NCBI RefSeq assembly: GCF_958450345.1
Contig: NC_088780.1
Coordinates: 157,586,726 to 157,650,725 of the forward strand
Reading direction: 5' to 3'
Source: Calliphora vicina
Lineage: Eukaryota > Arthropoda > Insecta > Diptera > Calliphoridae
DNA length: 64,000 nucleotides
Of this stretch, positions 44,160-56,460 are shown piece by piece. A program made the translations under genes and the position numbers. The notes beneath the pieces were generated by a model that ran no database searches, was not told the DNA's origin, and worked only from the letters and a program-made list of their open reading frames with translations. How positions within the stretch are numbered: position 1 is the stretch's first letter; each line of letters starts with the position of its first letter.

Positions 44160-44404
44160 TCTATTCTTTTATACTGATGATGATTACCAGAATTATCTTT
44201 TAGAACTGGCTGATCCACTGACAAATCCACCCAACTGACCAAAAATTCGGCCTGTGGAAAGATATTGGGCTCTTGTAAAATAAATAATTAGAATACAGAA
44301 AAGGTATCCCATTAAATGTCCGAGTTTAAGCATAAAAACAAAAAAGCAACGGCAGCAACTATTAAATCTTTAAGGATTTCTATTAAAAGTGGAAAAATTT
44401 ATAA
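44160..44404 (+). pseudogene. Fragment of a Tc1-like transposase (RPVERYW motif)
   Basis: Reads NPPN-stop-PKIRPVERYWALVK near 44227-44280, the third-catalytic-residue region of DD37E-like transposases, followed by decayed C-terminal sequence. hAT-3 interrupts it at 44413. It is more diverged than the DD37E copy at 59304, so it probably comes from a related but different family. Confidence 0.7.
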
Positions 44405-44412
44405 ATACCGAG

Positions 44413-45864
44413 TAGGGTTCCTAATTTCCCGGATTTTTTTCTTTCCCGAGAGGAAATTAAAAAATCGTTTCATTACCGGGAATTCCCGGGAATATTTTAA
44501 TACTAAATTAAACCAAAAACCAGTAAACCAATAACCAGTCGTAGTTTTAATCAGTATAAAATCAATAAATCAAAAGAACCGAAAAAATCTAAGGATATAA
44601 TAGAATAATTCAATTAGCAACAAATTTGACCATCAAAACGAATCTGAATGTTGAAAATTTTAGAAGATAACTTCTGAAGGTATACCCGAAAATTCCCGAC
44701 AAACGTTTCCCGAAAATTAACAACAAAATATTCCCGGGAAATTTTTCCCACGTAGGAACCCAAATTTTTTTATTTTTTTTTTGTCAGTATCTTTTTTCTT
44801 TATTGAATCTTTCTTTGTTGTTATTGCCGCTGCAATGTCCAACATGAGTGCTCGTTAAATGATTATCTGGCCAGATCCAGTGTTTCCAATCGCCTGAGTC
44901 GTCTATGACCCTCAAATGACAGCAACTCCCTGGCAAAGGGGTTTAGATGATCCATTTGTTTTGAAATGTATTTTAGACTGGAGAGTTTGATCTCCTCGCG
45001 TATTATGGGTACATTCAGATCCCTATGGATATTACTATTGCGAATGTACCATGGGGTACCTGTTATTGTCCTTAACAGTGCTAACTGCTTTCTTTGCAAT
45101 TTTTCAACTTTAGATGAGGAGGCTGTTCCCCATAGCTGAATGCTGTTTTATAATTGTTTTGTACAAAAGCACTTTGTATTCCAAGACTAGAGCAGACCGT
45201 GGGCCAATTAACCAGTACAGTTGGATTGACTTTAATTTTATTTGCGTAACTTTGGCTTCAATATGGTGGGACCATGTTAAACGGCGATCAAGATGGATAC
45301 CGAGATATCTCACATGGCTCTGTTCTGGGATTTTGATATTATTTATCTGTATGGAAGGGTAACTTTCTCGTCTTAAAGTAAATGTAACGTGAATACATTT
45401 TGTTGCATTGACCTTAATTTTCCATTTGTCCAGCCATTTTTCCAAATCGCCGATGTGAGACTGGAGTTGTTCAGAAGCTATTATGGGGTTTTCATGTGTA
45501 CTTAAAAAAGCGGTATCATCCGCAAATGTAGATGTGTGAGTCAGAGCGCTCGTAGGCATATCTGCAGTATATAAAATATATAGGAACGGCCCTAGAATAC
45601 TTCCCTGCGGTACACCAGCGGATATTTTTCGACGTGTTGAGATCACATCCTTTGATCTGATTTGGAAAGATCTTTGTTGTATGTAATTTTTAAGCAGTTT
45701 ATGTACGTTCGCAGGTAGTAATCTAATTATTTTGTGTATTAGTCCATCGTGCCAGACTTTATCGAAGGCTTGAGATATGTCAATAAATAATGCGGAACAA
45801 TACTGCTTGTTCTCGAAGGTTTTCCGAATAAGTGTAGTTATCCGATGTACCTATTCGAACCCTA
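44413..45864 (+). mobile_element. hAT-3 MITE split by a LINE, exact 8-bp TSD
   Basis: The left end TAGGGTTCCTAATTTCCCGG (44413) and the right end, reading ...AACCCTA (to 45864), are flanked by ATACCGAG on both sides (44405-44412 and 45865-45872), an exact 8-bp hAT-type duplication. Most of the right arm, with TTCCCGGGAAATTTTTCCCA and GTAGGAACCC, lies at 44725-44762 just before the LINE; the LINE separates it from its last bases. The interior has TTCCCGGGAA-type palindromes at both ends and no coding sequence of its own, about 350 bp without the LINE. Confidence 0.82.
44763..45857 (-). pseudogene. Jockey-like LINE fragment, reverse transcriptase
   Basis: A 5'-truncated non-LTR retrotransposon on the minus strand. 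From 45857 it reads TLIRKTFENKQYCSALFIDI and SQAFDKVWHDGLIHKIIRLL (motif A Asp), VISTRRKISAGVPQGSILGP, then TSTFADDTAFLSTHENP (FADD active site), KWLDKWKIKVNATKCIHVTF and YLGIHLDRRLTWSHHIEAKV. A small deletion and frameshift near 45135 breaks the frame; it continues LWGTASSSKVEKLQRKQLAL and STPWYIRNSNIHRDLNVP-like sequence to a stop near 44863. An A-rich tail (T-rich on plus) is at 44763-44800. GAACCC repeats at both junctions are a likely target duplication. The motif set fits the Jockey clade. Confidence 0.88.
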
Positions 45865-45949
45865 ATACCGAGAAATATGCCAATATTTTAATGTTTAATG
45901 AATTTACGTATTTTTTTAAATTTTTATACATATTGAACGGTTTAAGATT

Positions 45950-46255
45950 TATTTAACTTAATACAAGAATAAGTTTTTTCAAGGTCATAAAAATAGCTAG
46001 TTTTTTGGTGAGATTATCGTTGAAGTCAAATCTCTTTTCGCCGAGCCATGTCTTCAGGTTCGGAAACAAGAGATAGTAATTCGTGACTAAATTAAGAGAA
46101 TATGGCGGAAGATGCAGCATTTCGTAGCCTAATTCATGGATTTTTGCCATGGAAACTGCACATGTGTATACCCTTTTGTGCATTCAATTGTGAGCAAATG
46201 CGGCACCCATCTTGCAGAAAACTTTCTCTCATCCAAGTGATCATTAAAAATTTAA
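45950..46255 (-). pseudogene. Internally deleted mariner of a second subfamily
   Basis: On the minus strand an N-terminal-like KFSARWVPHLLTIE (near 46225) joins VSMAKIHELGYEMLHLPPYS and NLVTNYYLLFPNLKTWLGEK. The last piece is the C-terminal catalytic region; family members read YSPDLAPSDYYLFPNLKKWL, so the third Asp is replaced (TNYY). About two thirds of the protein is missing between the two pieces. The sequence differs from the seven irritans-like copies. Confidence 0.78.
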
Positions 46256-46289
46256 ACCACTGAGTCAAGTGAGAATTTTTTTGAATTTT

Positions 46290-46720
46290 GTTTCCAAATG
46301 GACCCTTTTTTTATTTATTTTTATTGCTCAAAAGAAAGCTTTTCCTTTACGAAAAGGACCTTTACTTTTTGGTCGCTTAGTGGGATGCGAGTGGGATATA
46401 TATCAAAATAAATGTTTTGTAACTCAAGACATTTAAATTTTTTTGCAAAATCAAAATTTTTTAAATTTTTTTTTTTTAAATGGTAACTTTTTCTGTTATT
46501 TTGTTTTTGCTCACAAGAAAGCTATGATCGATTTAAGAACTTTTTGGCATCATAGTGGGTGCGAGTGCGATATATGTCAAAAGAAATATTTTGTAACTCA
46601 AGACATACAATTTTTTAGTTAAAACAATTAATTTGTATATGTATATCCCACTCGCATCCCACTAAGAGACCAAAAATATCTTAAAGGAATAGACCTAAGC
46701 TTTCTCTTGAACAACCTAAG
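46290..46720 (-). repeat. Third copy of the TIR-C tandem array, with inverted tail
   Basis: About two reverse-sense units (GCTTAGTGGGATGCGAGTGG near 46375, and a diverged ATAGTGGGTGCGAGTGCGAT near 46553) are followed at 46648 by CCCACTCGCATCCCACTAAG in the opposite sense. TIR-C ends are not seen here. Confidence 0.65.
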
Positions 46721-48660
46721 CTTTTAGGATAGAGAAATATTTTTAGATGATAGAGAATCATTTTAGACCTAGGGAGCACCGAAAATGTTTAACAATGATC
46801 ATAATTTGAGTAATTCTAGTTTCAGGTAAAGAGTTTTTATGATTCGACACAACCGATTATAGCGTTATAAGTAGTCAATTCACAAGGTCTGCTATCATGT
46901 CATATTGTCATAATGTTCTAATAATTAACGACTCCGAGGCTCGGTTTAACCGATACATACAGAGTAGTATTATTTTAGGACCGTTTTTGCTTGAAAGCCA
47001 ATAACAACATTTTCAAACCATTGTGAAATATTAGGACAAATAATATGACATGATAGGAGATCTTGTGAAATGATCAAATATGTTTTTAATGTAATTTATA
47101 AAACAGAGTAACCAATACAAGAGACTTTGGCGGAAATCTAGTATTTTTTTTTGTAATTCTAGTAATTTTTCTTATGCATTTAGAACTTTAAATCATCCCC
47201 ACAAAAACCCACAATTCCTGCATTACAATTTTAGTTTTCTATAAAAACTTTCTAAAAAACATTTGCTAAATCCTAATTTTTTTTGTTGATGTCCAACAAT
47301 AATTGCTAAGCCAAATCATACTTCACTTGCTAACCTCACAAACAGTCATGGTTTAACGCCTGAATTTGCATATTAAAAGCTTAATTAAATCGCACAGATT
47401 TTGAAATGTAAACATTTACTATTCATACAAGTTCCGAGAATGAAAAAAAAAATTAAAAATAATGAAAATACAAATTGAAGCACAAACAGCAGTTGTGTTG
47501 GTCTAAGTATGTATTTACTCTCTCTCTTGCTCATAAACTCGTGCACATTTAATGCATTTAATTGTTTAAATAAATGTTATTTGAGTGTCAGTTTTTATGG
47601 TTGTAATTAATTCTGACATTTCGAAATTGCAATGCTAAAAGATTTAATGCTGTTTTTGTACATTTCACAATTCTATTTGTTTAATGCGAATCAGGAGATA
47701 CATTCAAATGCATGTAATTGTTAGAAAAGTGAGGGCTACATACATAGAATTTACTCGCAACATGACGTACACAAAAATTCATAATTATTATGCAAATTAT
47801 AATAAATGTCTGTTTAATTTCAAAAACATAATAGTTGTTTATTTATAACTATGCAAACAAAAAAAAAAATAGTTGGCTGTAAATTAAGTTTAATAACTGA
47901 AATAGTTAAAATAATACTAAAACTAATTTAAAAAAGAATAGTAAGAGTTCATAAATTTAAATGTTAATGGAAAACACACTGCAATACTCGTATCTGATCT
48001 TGGTAGAATTATAAAAATAATAGAAAGTATAGTTTTCCATTAAAATTTTTAGCAAATATTTAATATGAAATAAAAATTAAGGGGATAATTTTCAAAATTC
48101 ATATAAAACTATCACGGAAAGAATTTATTCTTTATTCCATTTTCAAAATCAAAATAAATTCTATCTCAACCATTCCGTTCCCCGTATTTATTATGAATTA
48201 ATGCATAGGCTCAATTCTTTTGTACTTCAAATGTACTGAATTCATTACTTTAAGAATTCATTATTCATAGAATTAATACCTAATTGAATAATTCAAATTT
48301 TCTTCAACTCAAATCCATTGGAAAAATAACTTTAAAAATTAATTGAATTCCTAAATTATTCTTAAATTGTTTTAATTTATTTTGTATATAAGTATAAAAG
48401 CAACACAGAAATAAAACTGAATGGAAAAAAATATTTTAATTTAATTTGTATTAAATTTGAATTAATAAAAATGTCGCCTTTTAAAGGTTGAATGAATTTT
48501 GTTATAAATTAAGTCAGCGATAAATGAATTATATTTAAATAAAAGACTTTGAATAAATCATAGTAGTTTGATGTTAGTTATGGATTCATGAAATTAATAA
48601 AGACATTTTTTAATTCCGAATTAAGACTGTAGTGAATTAAGATCAAATTGAACTAAATAA
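46721..48660. other. Gene-free stretch
   Basis: A remnant of the HelA 3' hairpin (GATTCGACACAACCGATTAT) is at about 46850. The 48230-48660 part is full of GAATTAA/AATTCA words. No gene was recognised. Confidence 0.45.
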
Positions 48661-48664
48661 TTCC

Positions 48665-49296
48665 ACGCTCTGACTATAACTTTAGTTCGACCTTAGAATG
48701 TACCGATCGACTCATGATCGCTTTCTGAGTCGATTAAGCGATTTCCGTTCGTCCGTCTGGCTGTCTGGCTATACATATAAACCTTGTGCGCAAAGGACAG
48801 GTCGCAATTGTTGGCCTAAGGACGAAGCCTATTCAAACTAGGTGAAATCGGTCCATTATTTCACCTAGCCCCCATACAAATGTCCTCCCGAAATTGGACT
48901 TTATCGATCATAAATGTATTGTCTATATATTTATCTACACAAATTTCGCTCCAAATAAGTTTTGCATATACAAAATTCATATCAATTTTATTATGATCGG
49001 TCCATTATTAGTCATTGCTCCCATATAATACCTGTTTCGAAAATCGCTTTAATGAGCATAAATCTCTTAAAAATGTCGGTATACATATAAAATTCAACAA
49101 AAATAACTTTCATATACATATACATAAATATACCAAATTTCATAGCGATCGGTCCATAACTAGTCATAGCTCCTATTCCGAAAATAATTCACTAGAATAA
49201 ATTACTAAAATTTTAAAAGAACAATTTTTGCTCATTTACATAGTGTAGGGTATTATATGGTCGGGCTTGACAAACCATACTTTTTTACTTGTTTTA
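48665..49296 (+). mobile_element. HelB copy 4, 5' truncated
   Basis: It starts near GACCTTAGAATGTACCGATC, with TCGATTAAGCGATTTCCGTT and TTGTGCGCAAAGGACAGGTC, and ends GTGTAGGGTATTATATGGTC, a hairpin GGGCTTGACAAACC (one arm mutated) and CTTTTTTACTTGTTTT. It lies about 75 bp left of mariner relic 5. Confidence 0.8.
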
Positions 49297-49369
49297 TTAT
49301 TGTGTCTAGTGTGTAAATTAAAAATGAGGAATTTTTTATTTTTTTTAGCTCTTATTTTTAATCATTTTA

Positions 49370-50275
49370 ACCATTTAACCATTGTTGGCTATAACCTTTT
49401 CCCATCTTCCTGGCAATATATATATTCCAAACCAAAAGAAACCAATAACAAATCATGGTAATTTCGGATACTCTGTTCTGAAGTGAAACGTATCCCAGAG
49501 AGAGCGTGCATCGATCGAATCAAATAGTAGTCGGACGTGTCTAGGTATGGGCTATAAGGCAGTTGAAGCAAAACATCCCAAACACTTATTTCTAAATAGT
49601 TTTTAACAGGTATTGCAACATGTGGCCGAGCGTTTTCATGATGGAATATTACAGTTTCATCACTAGCCGCATATTCTTTGCTTTTTCTGCCAATCGAACA
49701 CATCAGTTGCCTTCGATGTAGGTTCCCTGTGATGGTCTAGCCTGCATTCCGCAGCTCATGATAGGTAGTACTCTTTTGGTGCCAACAAATACAAAGCATT
49801 ACCTTTAAGTCAAAGATATTTGGCTGTGCTGTCGATTCGGCTGGTTGGCATATGTCGATCTCTTACGCTTCAGGTTATTTTAATGCATCCTTTTTTCATA
49901 GAACATAATGATTCGGTGAAAAAATGATTTTATTTTATAGCATTCAAGCTGCATTTAAAACATATAAAATTGACTTTCAAGGTCTCTCAGCTTCAATTCG
50001 TATGTTATCCATTTTCTCTGCATATGGATGAATCCTGCTGATTAGCTCCCAATGATCTTGCGAGCACTTGTTGAGTTTGACAACAATCTTCATGGAGTAA
50101 TGTCTCCAATTATTGGTATTCAAACATTTTTGACTGGCCTGTGCGATCTTTGTCTTCTTAGTCAAAATATCCACTTCTAACCCGCACAAACCATCGATCG
50201 CACTTTGACACCGATGAAATACATTCACCATATGCTGAGCAATCGGTTTGCTTCAGCAGAACTTTTTTTCAATCA
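49370..50275 (-). pseudogene. mariner transposase relic 5
   Basis: Minus-strand pieces: AYGECISSVSKCDRWFVRVR-like and KCLNTNNWRHYSMK-type sequence (50231-49977, two frames), and SDETVIFHHENARPHVAIPV plus LPYSPYLDTSDYYLIRSMHA (49703-49389). The second catalytic Asp is Glu here (HHEN); the third (SDYY) is kept. Several frameshifts in the middle. C-terminal end near 49380 with NNG-type remnants. Confidence 0.85.
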
Positions 50276-51454
50276 TTGTGAATTCCGCATTTTTAAACAT
50301 ACATTTACATTTTATACATACACATTTTAAAACATACAAAACGTACAATTTCTTCAAGTTTTTCAAAACTACTCATATAAGTATTATAAAATTCTTGGCT
50401 TGATATTTTTCGGCCCTATCGGCAAGAACATGTGAAATTAATGTTCCCATAAATTATCCATACTTATCAATATAATTAATATCAATATTCCCAAGAAATT
50501 TTCATTCACACTAATTGATTTTGTTCGCAACAGCCAAATATGGGGAATTTTTTCACTTGTCTCTACAAGTTGAAACAACATGTTTGTAGACAAAAATATT
50601 CCGAAAACATATTCAAGGTGAAGAATATGTTTATAGTGCTGCAACACTTAAAGCTTTAAAATTTTACGATTTTAAAGCTTTACATTATGTCTTTTTAAAC
50701 ATTTTATTATACAGCCCAATTATGAATAAAAATTTCCTGGGAGTTTTTTATTCATAATTTGTCTTTGTATTTACTCTTCATTAATCCTTTATATTTTTTA
50801 AATCAATGTTTATCATCCCCAAACATTGTGATTTTGCAAATCCATGTGTAAGGTTTATCGAGTTCATAAACTTTTAATAATTTCTAGTCATTACATTAAA
50901 TATATCAGTGGATTATAATGGATGCATTAAATAATCTTGTAACTACATCGTAGTTTTCTAACATTTAATATTTAATTAATTTACCAATCATTTAAAATTC
51001 ACCATTTTTTTTTGTAGTCGATTATAATGGAATCACAGAGAAAAACTCACAAAAAAACACGATTATACACGTTACAATAGTACAGCAACATTGAACATTT
51101 TAAATTAAATTTTATGTTGAACATTAAATATTACAACAGGTATTAAAATGTGGTAATTTGAATTACATGTTTCATCTAACAAATGTATGTAAGTATTTGA
51201 TGGTGCAAACCATTTTTATATACTAAAGCTGTAGTCAGAACTATAACCATCATTGGTATTTAGTATGTTGTATTTCGTGCCTCGTATTTTTACACTAAGG
51301 TACTGAGTTCATGCCTCTGCACGTTTGCGGTAAATGACCAAAATGTAAATGACTCTAATTGTTGATGATTTTATGCTGTGGGATACGATAGCGAATTGAA
51401 TTTTTGAACATTTTTAATCATTGTTATAAAATATCTATTTGTACTTATGTACAT
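50276..51454. other. Gene-free stretch with a tiny palindrome
   Basis: At 50712-50759 a 48-bp palindrome starting CAGCCCAATTATGAATAAAA (after TA) is a short relative of family Q at 11475. The remainder is AT-rich with no recognised gene. Confidence 0.5.
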
Positions 51455-51456
51455 TA

Positions 51457-52213
51457 GGGTGGCCCATATATAGCTGCCAAGGTCTAAAATTATTTATTGA
51501 AAATTTTGTTAAAATCGAATAACATTTAGATGTTGCACACTTTATGTGGAGTATCGTTGAGTATAAATTAAATCGTCCCCTCAATAAAACAATAGTGCAT
51601 AAGCATATACACCATTATTGCATAATAAGAATCTACATAACTGATTCTATATGTGGTAAAAATTTGGTGAAATTCTACTTCCACAAAGTGGGTATAATGA
51701 TCAATTGAAATATTGCTTTTGTTCTAGATGTCTACTAACACAAAAATTTTAAACTCATTTATTTCGAAATGGCAAAAAAATTATACACTATTGTTTTAAT
51801 AAGGGGACGAAATAATATCTGCAGTTAAAAAATTAAAACTAGCATTTTTAATACTCATTTAGCAATTTATAGAAAATAATATTTTTAATTTTTCGTTTGA
51901 AAAAATTCGGGATTTGAGGTATAAGGGGTTCCGAACTTTGACAGTTGATAGCTGCCATTTTGTTGAAGCTACATCTATCGAATTGTCTTTAATTTATTCA
52001 TTTTGTTTTGCCAAAGCGATTTGAACCGGTTACACGTTTTCTTGTGGGATTTTCTTAAGTCGCAGTCTATGTGAATAAGCCACATAACCCATGTCATCAG
52101 TCAAATTCCGCATGATTTATGCGTCAGCGAAACCGCGGCGAATATTTGCTGAATATTATATCGTGTACATAATAGCCATTTCAAATCGAAAAAGGTCATT
52201 ATATGGCCAACCC
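51457..52213. mobile_element. Family E-like element 2, TA-flanked
   Basis: Left end GGGTGGCCCATATATAGCTG after TA (51455-51456); right end TATATGGCCAACCC before TA (52214-52215), inverted over about 14 bases. The sequence outside is ATGTACAT on both sides, also a palindrome. Length 757 bp, no coding region. The terminal GGGTGGC is shared with element E1, but the interiors differ. Confidence 0.6.
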
Positions 52214-52215
52214 TA

Positions 52216-52612
52216 ATGTACATGCATTCGTTGAATGTACATACCAACAATTTATGTTGCAGTTTTGTTGCAAAAATTTATTTGTTGGCATCAAGGCAAA
52301 TGTCAAAATGTTTATATTTGTAAAGTATAAAATAATGTTGCATAAAATTAATTTTCAATATTTAATTAATGGTGATTGTAGTGAAATTAGAAATTGTACA
52401 AGATTTAATTATACTCAGTGAATGTTTTCAATGAAAAGCTTTTGCACTATGGGATTACAGACATTTTACATGTAAAAGTTTTGAAAATGTACAGTTGGTT
52501 AAGGCAGTAAATAATTATAATGTAATGTCATGTCATGTGTAGGACAAAATCAGCAGGGTCTTATAGTAGAAACTTATACAAAATCCATTTATTTATTAAT
52601 ATTGTTACATAT
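52216..52612. other. Unassigned stretch
   Basis: About 400 bases; no gene or repeat end recognised. Confidence 0.4.
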
Positions 52613-52615
52613 TTA

Positions 52616-53572
52616 TACCCTACACCACCATAGTGGAGAGGGTATAATGCGTTTGTGCAGATGTTTGTAACGCCCAAAAATATTAGTCTAACACCAACCT
52701 TAAAGTATACCGATCGACTTAGAATCATTTCTGAGTCGATTAAACGATGTCCGTCCGTCCGTCTAGCTGGTCGGCTGGCAGTCCATGTAAATCTTGTGCG
52801 CAGAGTACAGGTCGCAATTTTGAAGATATTTTTTTTTTTTTTTCGTTTATTTATCAAAAAAAATTATTAACTTAAACTGCAAATAAACAAACAGTTAATA
52901 AAATACATTTTTTGCAAATATAGTCCCAAAATCGGGCACTCAAATGCGTTTAATATTTACATATTTACAATATTTTTTAAATAGTTTTGTATAATATTTT
53001 ACTTATAAGTATTGTTAGGTTTAAATAATTATTATATAATGTGAAGGAAAATTTTGAAGATATTTAGATCAAATTTGGTACATATTATTTTTTCGGCCCA
53101 AGGACGAAATCGGTCCATTATTTCACCTCACCCCCATACAAATGTCTTTCCGAAATTGGACTTTATCGGTCATAAATATTTAATTTATAAATGTATCTCC
53201 ATAAATTGCGCTCCAAATAAGTTTTATATATACAAAATTCATGTCACCAAATTTTGTTACGTTCGATCCATAATTAGTCATAGCTCCCATATAGACCGCT
53301 TCCGAAAATCACTTTAACGTGCATAAATCGCTTAAAAATGTTGGTATACACACAAAATTCAACATTTTTAACTTTAATATAGACATAAATCACACGACCT
53401 AATTTCATGGTGATCGGTCCATAATTGGTCATAGCTCCCATATAAGGCCCACTTAGAAAATCACTCAAAAATAAAAATTATTGAAATTTTAAAAGAAACA
53501 TGTTTTTGGTCTTTTACTTAGTGTAGGGTATTATATGGTCAGGATTGACTGACCATACTTTCTTACTTGTTT
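52616..53572 (+). mobile_element. HelB copy 5 with a retroposed insert
   Basis: It starts ATACCCTACACCACCATAGT and ends GTGTAGGGTATTATATGGTC, hairpin GGTCAGGATTGACTGACC and CTTTCTTACTTGTTTT. A 218-bp insert at 52832-53049 with a 16-bp target duplication interrupts it. Confidence 0.85.
52832..53049 (-). mobile_element. Short retroposed fragment (LINE/SINE 3' end) with 16-bp TSD
   Basis: The HelB sequence AATTTTGAAGATATTT occurs on both sides of the insert (52816-52831 and 53050-53065). The left end is a T run, that is, a 3' poly-A on the minus strand. A variable-length TSD plus poly-A is the hallmark of target-primed reverse transcription. The 218 bp contain no motif I can name. Confidence 0.85.
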
Positions 53573-53835
53573 TTTTTTTGTCGCATATGTTTTCCATGGC
53601 CCTACTATATAGACAGTAATTCAATATTCGCTTTAGTTTGGTTTTTATATATGTTTAAATACATAAAATAAATCTACTAAAATCTTTAGAACTGTTCATC
53701 AGATTTTGATATTTTTATCGCATTTTAAAGCTAATGAAAAGTAGATTTTAAAGTTTTTTCTAGCAATCCGTTTCTCATAAAGGATAGCATAGAAAATCTT
53801 CCTTGAACAAAGTCAGAAAGTAATAGATTGTATAC

Positions 53836-54696
53836 TAGGGTATTCAATTAATCGGGTTTCTGGTTTAATCGGTTAATCGAGCAAATAATTAATCGGGGCT
53901 TAGATTTATTCGGTTAATGATTGGTTAATTTAAAATTATTCGATTAACCGAATAATTTATATTTTAATTTTAAATTGAAAATACAACCATGAATTTTGTG
54001 TACAAAAACATTCAACCAAAAAATAATAGCAAATATGGTATTTGAGATCCTTTTTGTATACACATGTGAGTTTTATAGAATTTTAGTGAGATTTTCTGAA
54101 ATAATCTTTTAAAAAAAGAATATAATTTAAATGTTTTCCTTTTAAACGATTTTTTCTTTAGATTTAATAAAACTTGACTTGAAAAAACTATCTCGCTGAT
54201 TGTAGATGTTGGTGAAATAGAAAGCATGATAAAGAAAATCCAATATATCAGTTCTTTTTTTAGTTTTTTCTAAGCATATAAAATCCTTCGTTATACCATT
54301 GGAGTCCTTTTTGGATTGTTTTAGATTTTGAATACTTTTAATAGTTTCGTTAAGTTCTGATAAAAGACTTATTTAAAAAAAAAAGTTTCGTCTATACATG
54401 TAAATACAAACAAAGTTTGAAATACATGTAAATTAAATATGTCAGTTGTTATACTCACTAAACAAAATATGTATGTAATTTTAATTTGAAATTTGTATTT
54501 GAATTGAAACGGAAAAATAAATACAAAAATGTGTTAAAGTGCAACAAAAAAAAAGGAATTTCGGTTAGTCGGTTAATCGACACAAATTAATCGGTTTATT
54601 TGTTATTTGAAAATCGGCAATTTTAAATTATTCGAACAGTTAACCGTCCAAAATTAATCGGTTAACCGATTAACGGTTAATCGATTGAATACCCTA
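53836..54696. mobile_element. hAT-2 MITE, exact 8-bp TSD
   Basis: Ends TAGGGTATTCAATTAATCGG and ATCGATTGAATACCCTA are inverted and flanked by TTGTATAC on both sides (53828-53835 and 54697-54704). The subterminal regions are dense in GGTTAATCG/CGATTAACC motifs, unlike hAT-1. Length 861 bp. No transposase relic was recognised. Confidence 0.88.
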
Positions 54697-54704
54697 TTGT
54701 ATAC

Positions 54705-54970
54705 CCACCATCAATATGTGTTAATTACGGAACGATCTTTACAAAAGTTGGTAAAAAATTTAAAGTATTCCTGCGGTCATTTGTGTGGTAACTTCATGGA
54801 CTGATATTGCCAATTTTCAGCCAGCTTTTTCCTTTCGGCTAGGTCCTATCCTGTTTTCAACAGACAGACAAACGGACGGCCATTGCTAGACCGTCTTAGA
54901 ATCTTTTGAGGACTCAGAATAAATAAACTAATGTGACTCTGAGACAAACGGAATGACAAAATCGATATAC
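54705..54970 (-). repeat. Helentron-like repeat fragment of a third family
   Basis: Reverse-sense GACAGACAAACGGACGGCCA and GACTCAGAATAAATAAACTA-GTGACTCTGAGACAAACGGA phrases recall the GTCCGTCTG region of HelA/HelB, but the sequence differs. hAT-2 interrupts it on the left. Confidence 0.45.
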
Positions 54971-55799
54971 CCCCATTAGAGTGGCCCTTAGAATTAAATT
55001 TTTTGAAATGTTGATTCGGTACACGCTGTAATCTTTCGTAATGACCTAAAATACCACCAAAAAAATGTTTAACTTGTTCTAAGAAGTTCAACCCGTGCAG
55101 ACTTTCAATTTAGTTTTGAGGTGCATTTACAAGGTGAAAAAATGCATTTTTTTCAGTTTTTTTTTAATTTTTCATTAAATAATTAACTTTGCAATTTAAT
55201 TTAAAAGAATTGAAATGTGCACGTAATTGTCGTTCTAATAAGATATAAAACACAAAAATTGGTTAAAAAATGTTAAAGTTATTCAAAAATCGCCAGGCCA
55301 TTAACGTGTCATTAACGTGGCCACTAGAACAAGAAATGTAGCAACTAAATTAACATATTTTGAGAAATATTAAAACAAAAGTTTATTCTTACTTAAAATA
55401 TATCCATATTAACTTGTATATGAGTTTTTATCTTCATAGGATACAGTTAACCTATTCTCAGGTATAACCAAAAAAAAAATATTTTTTTTAACGGCAGTTT
55501 TAAAACTCCAATTTCAAATTTTTAAAAATTTTGTTTAACAAATATCAGAATTTTTTGATCATCACATCGAGCCCTTAGCGCCAAATTATCGTAAGCGACA
55601 AAACACAAATTTTACAGGAGAAGGATTTTTCGATTATTTTGAAATTTATACATAGAATTAAAAATTTTATGATGCGATATATTATAATTTCGTTCAAGCT
55701 ATTTGTCTATTTTTCAAAAATATTTATAACTTTTGACAATTAAAAATTCATTGAATACTTTATTGAAAAATATGACAAAAAATATTTTTTATTGAATTT

Positions 55800-56460
55800 T
55801 TGCATAGATACAAATTTTTCGAATTGAAATAAAATTGTTATTTATGAATAGTTTTTAATGAAATTTCACAGTTATGTAAAATTTTCTATTTAAAATGGAA
55901 AAATAAAAACGATTTTTAAAATTGATTATCAGCAATCCCGCAAAGTGTTGAAAAATCCCAAAAATGGAAATTTTTAGTTTTTTGACTATAATATCCATAC
56001 CAGGGTCGGAGTTATCGGAATCCTTTACAAAATAATTAAAAGCATATTGGGCCATCTAAAATCGGTTATTATATTTTAATATCGAATGTGCGATTTGAGA
56101 ATTTTAGGCCTAAAGTTTAATTTTACATAAAAAATAGGTGTTTTTTGAATGGACCTGGTCCCCTCGGTAACAAAAATTTTAATTTTTTTTTTCATTCAAA
56201 ATATTTTATGAAAACTTAGCTTTCAGAAAGTATAAATTCCTTATACATCCTCTTAGAATTTTTTTGCGATAACTTAAAAACAAAAAACGTTATTTTTTCC
56301 AAAAAATTAGCGAAAAATCGGCTTTTCAACATTTTTTAAATTCAAATGCATATAACTTTTGACTTAGTCATTATTTTTAAACAGTTCTTTTCCTATTTGA
56401 CACATACGTATGTTGTTAGTCCAATGAAGGAAAACTGGAGAAAATCGGAAAATATTTGGA
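55800..56460 (-). repeat. Block shared with family F (inverted)
   Basis: Reverse complement of phrases in 8180-8740: TTAGTCCAATGAAGGAAAAC-TGGAGAAAATCGG versus CCGATTTTCTCCATTTTTCT; AATGGACCTGGTCCC versus GGGACCAGGTCCATT; AAAATCCCAAAAATGGAAAT versus ATCCCATTTTTGGAATTTTT. The TTAA-flanked ends of family F are not seen here. Confidence 0.7.

Noticed and set aside
48230..48660. GAATTAA/AATTCA-rich block as a MITE
   Set aside because: No paired termini or duplication could be found; composition alone explains the repeated words.
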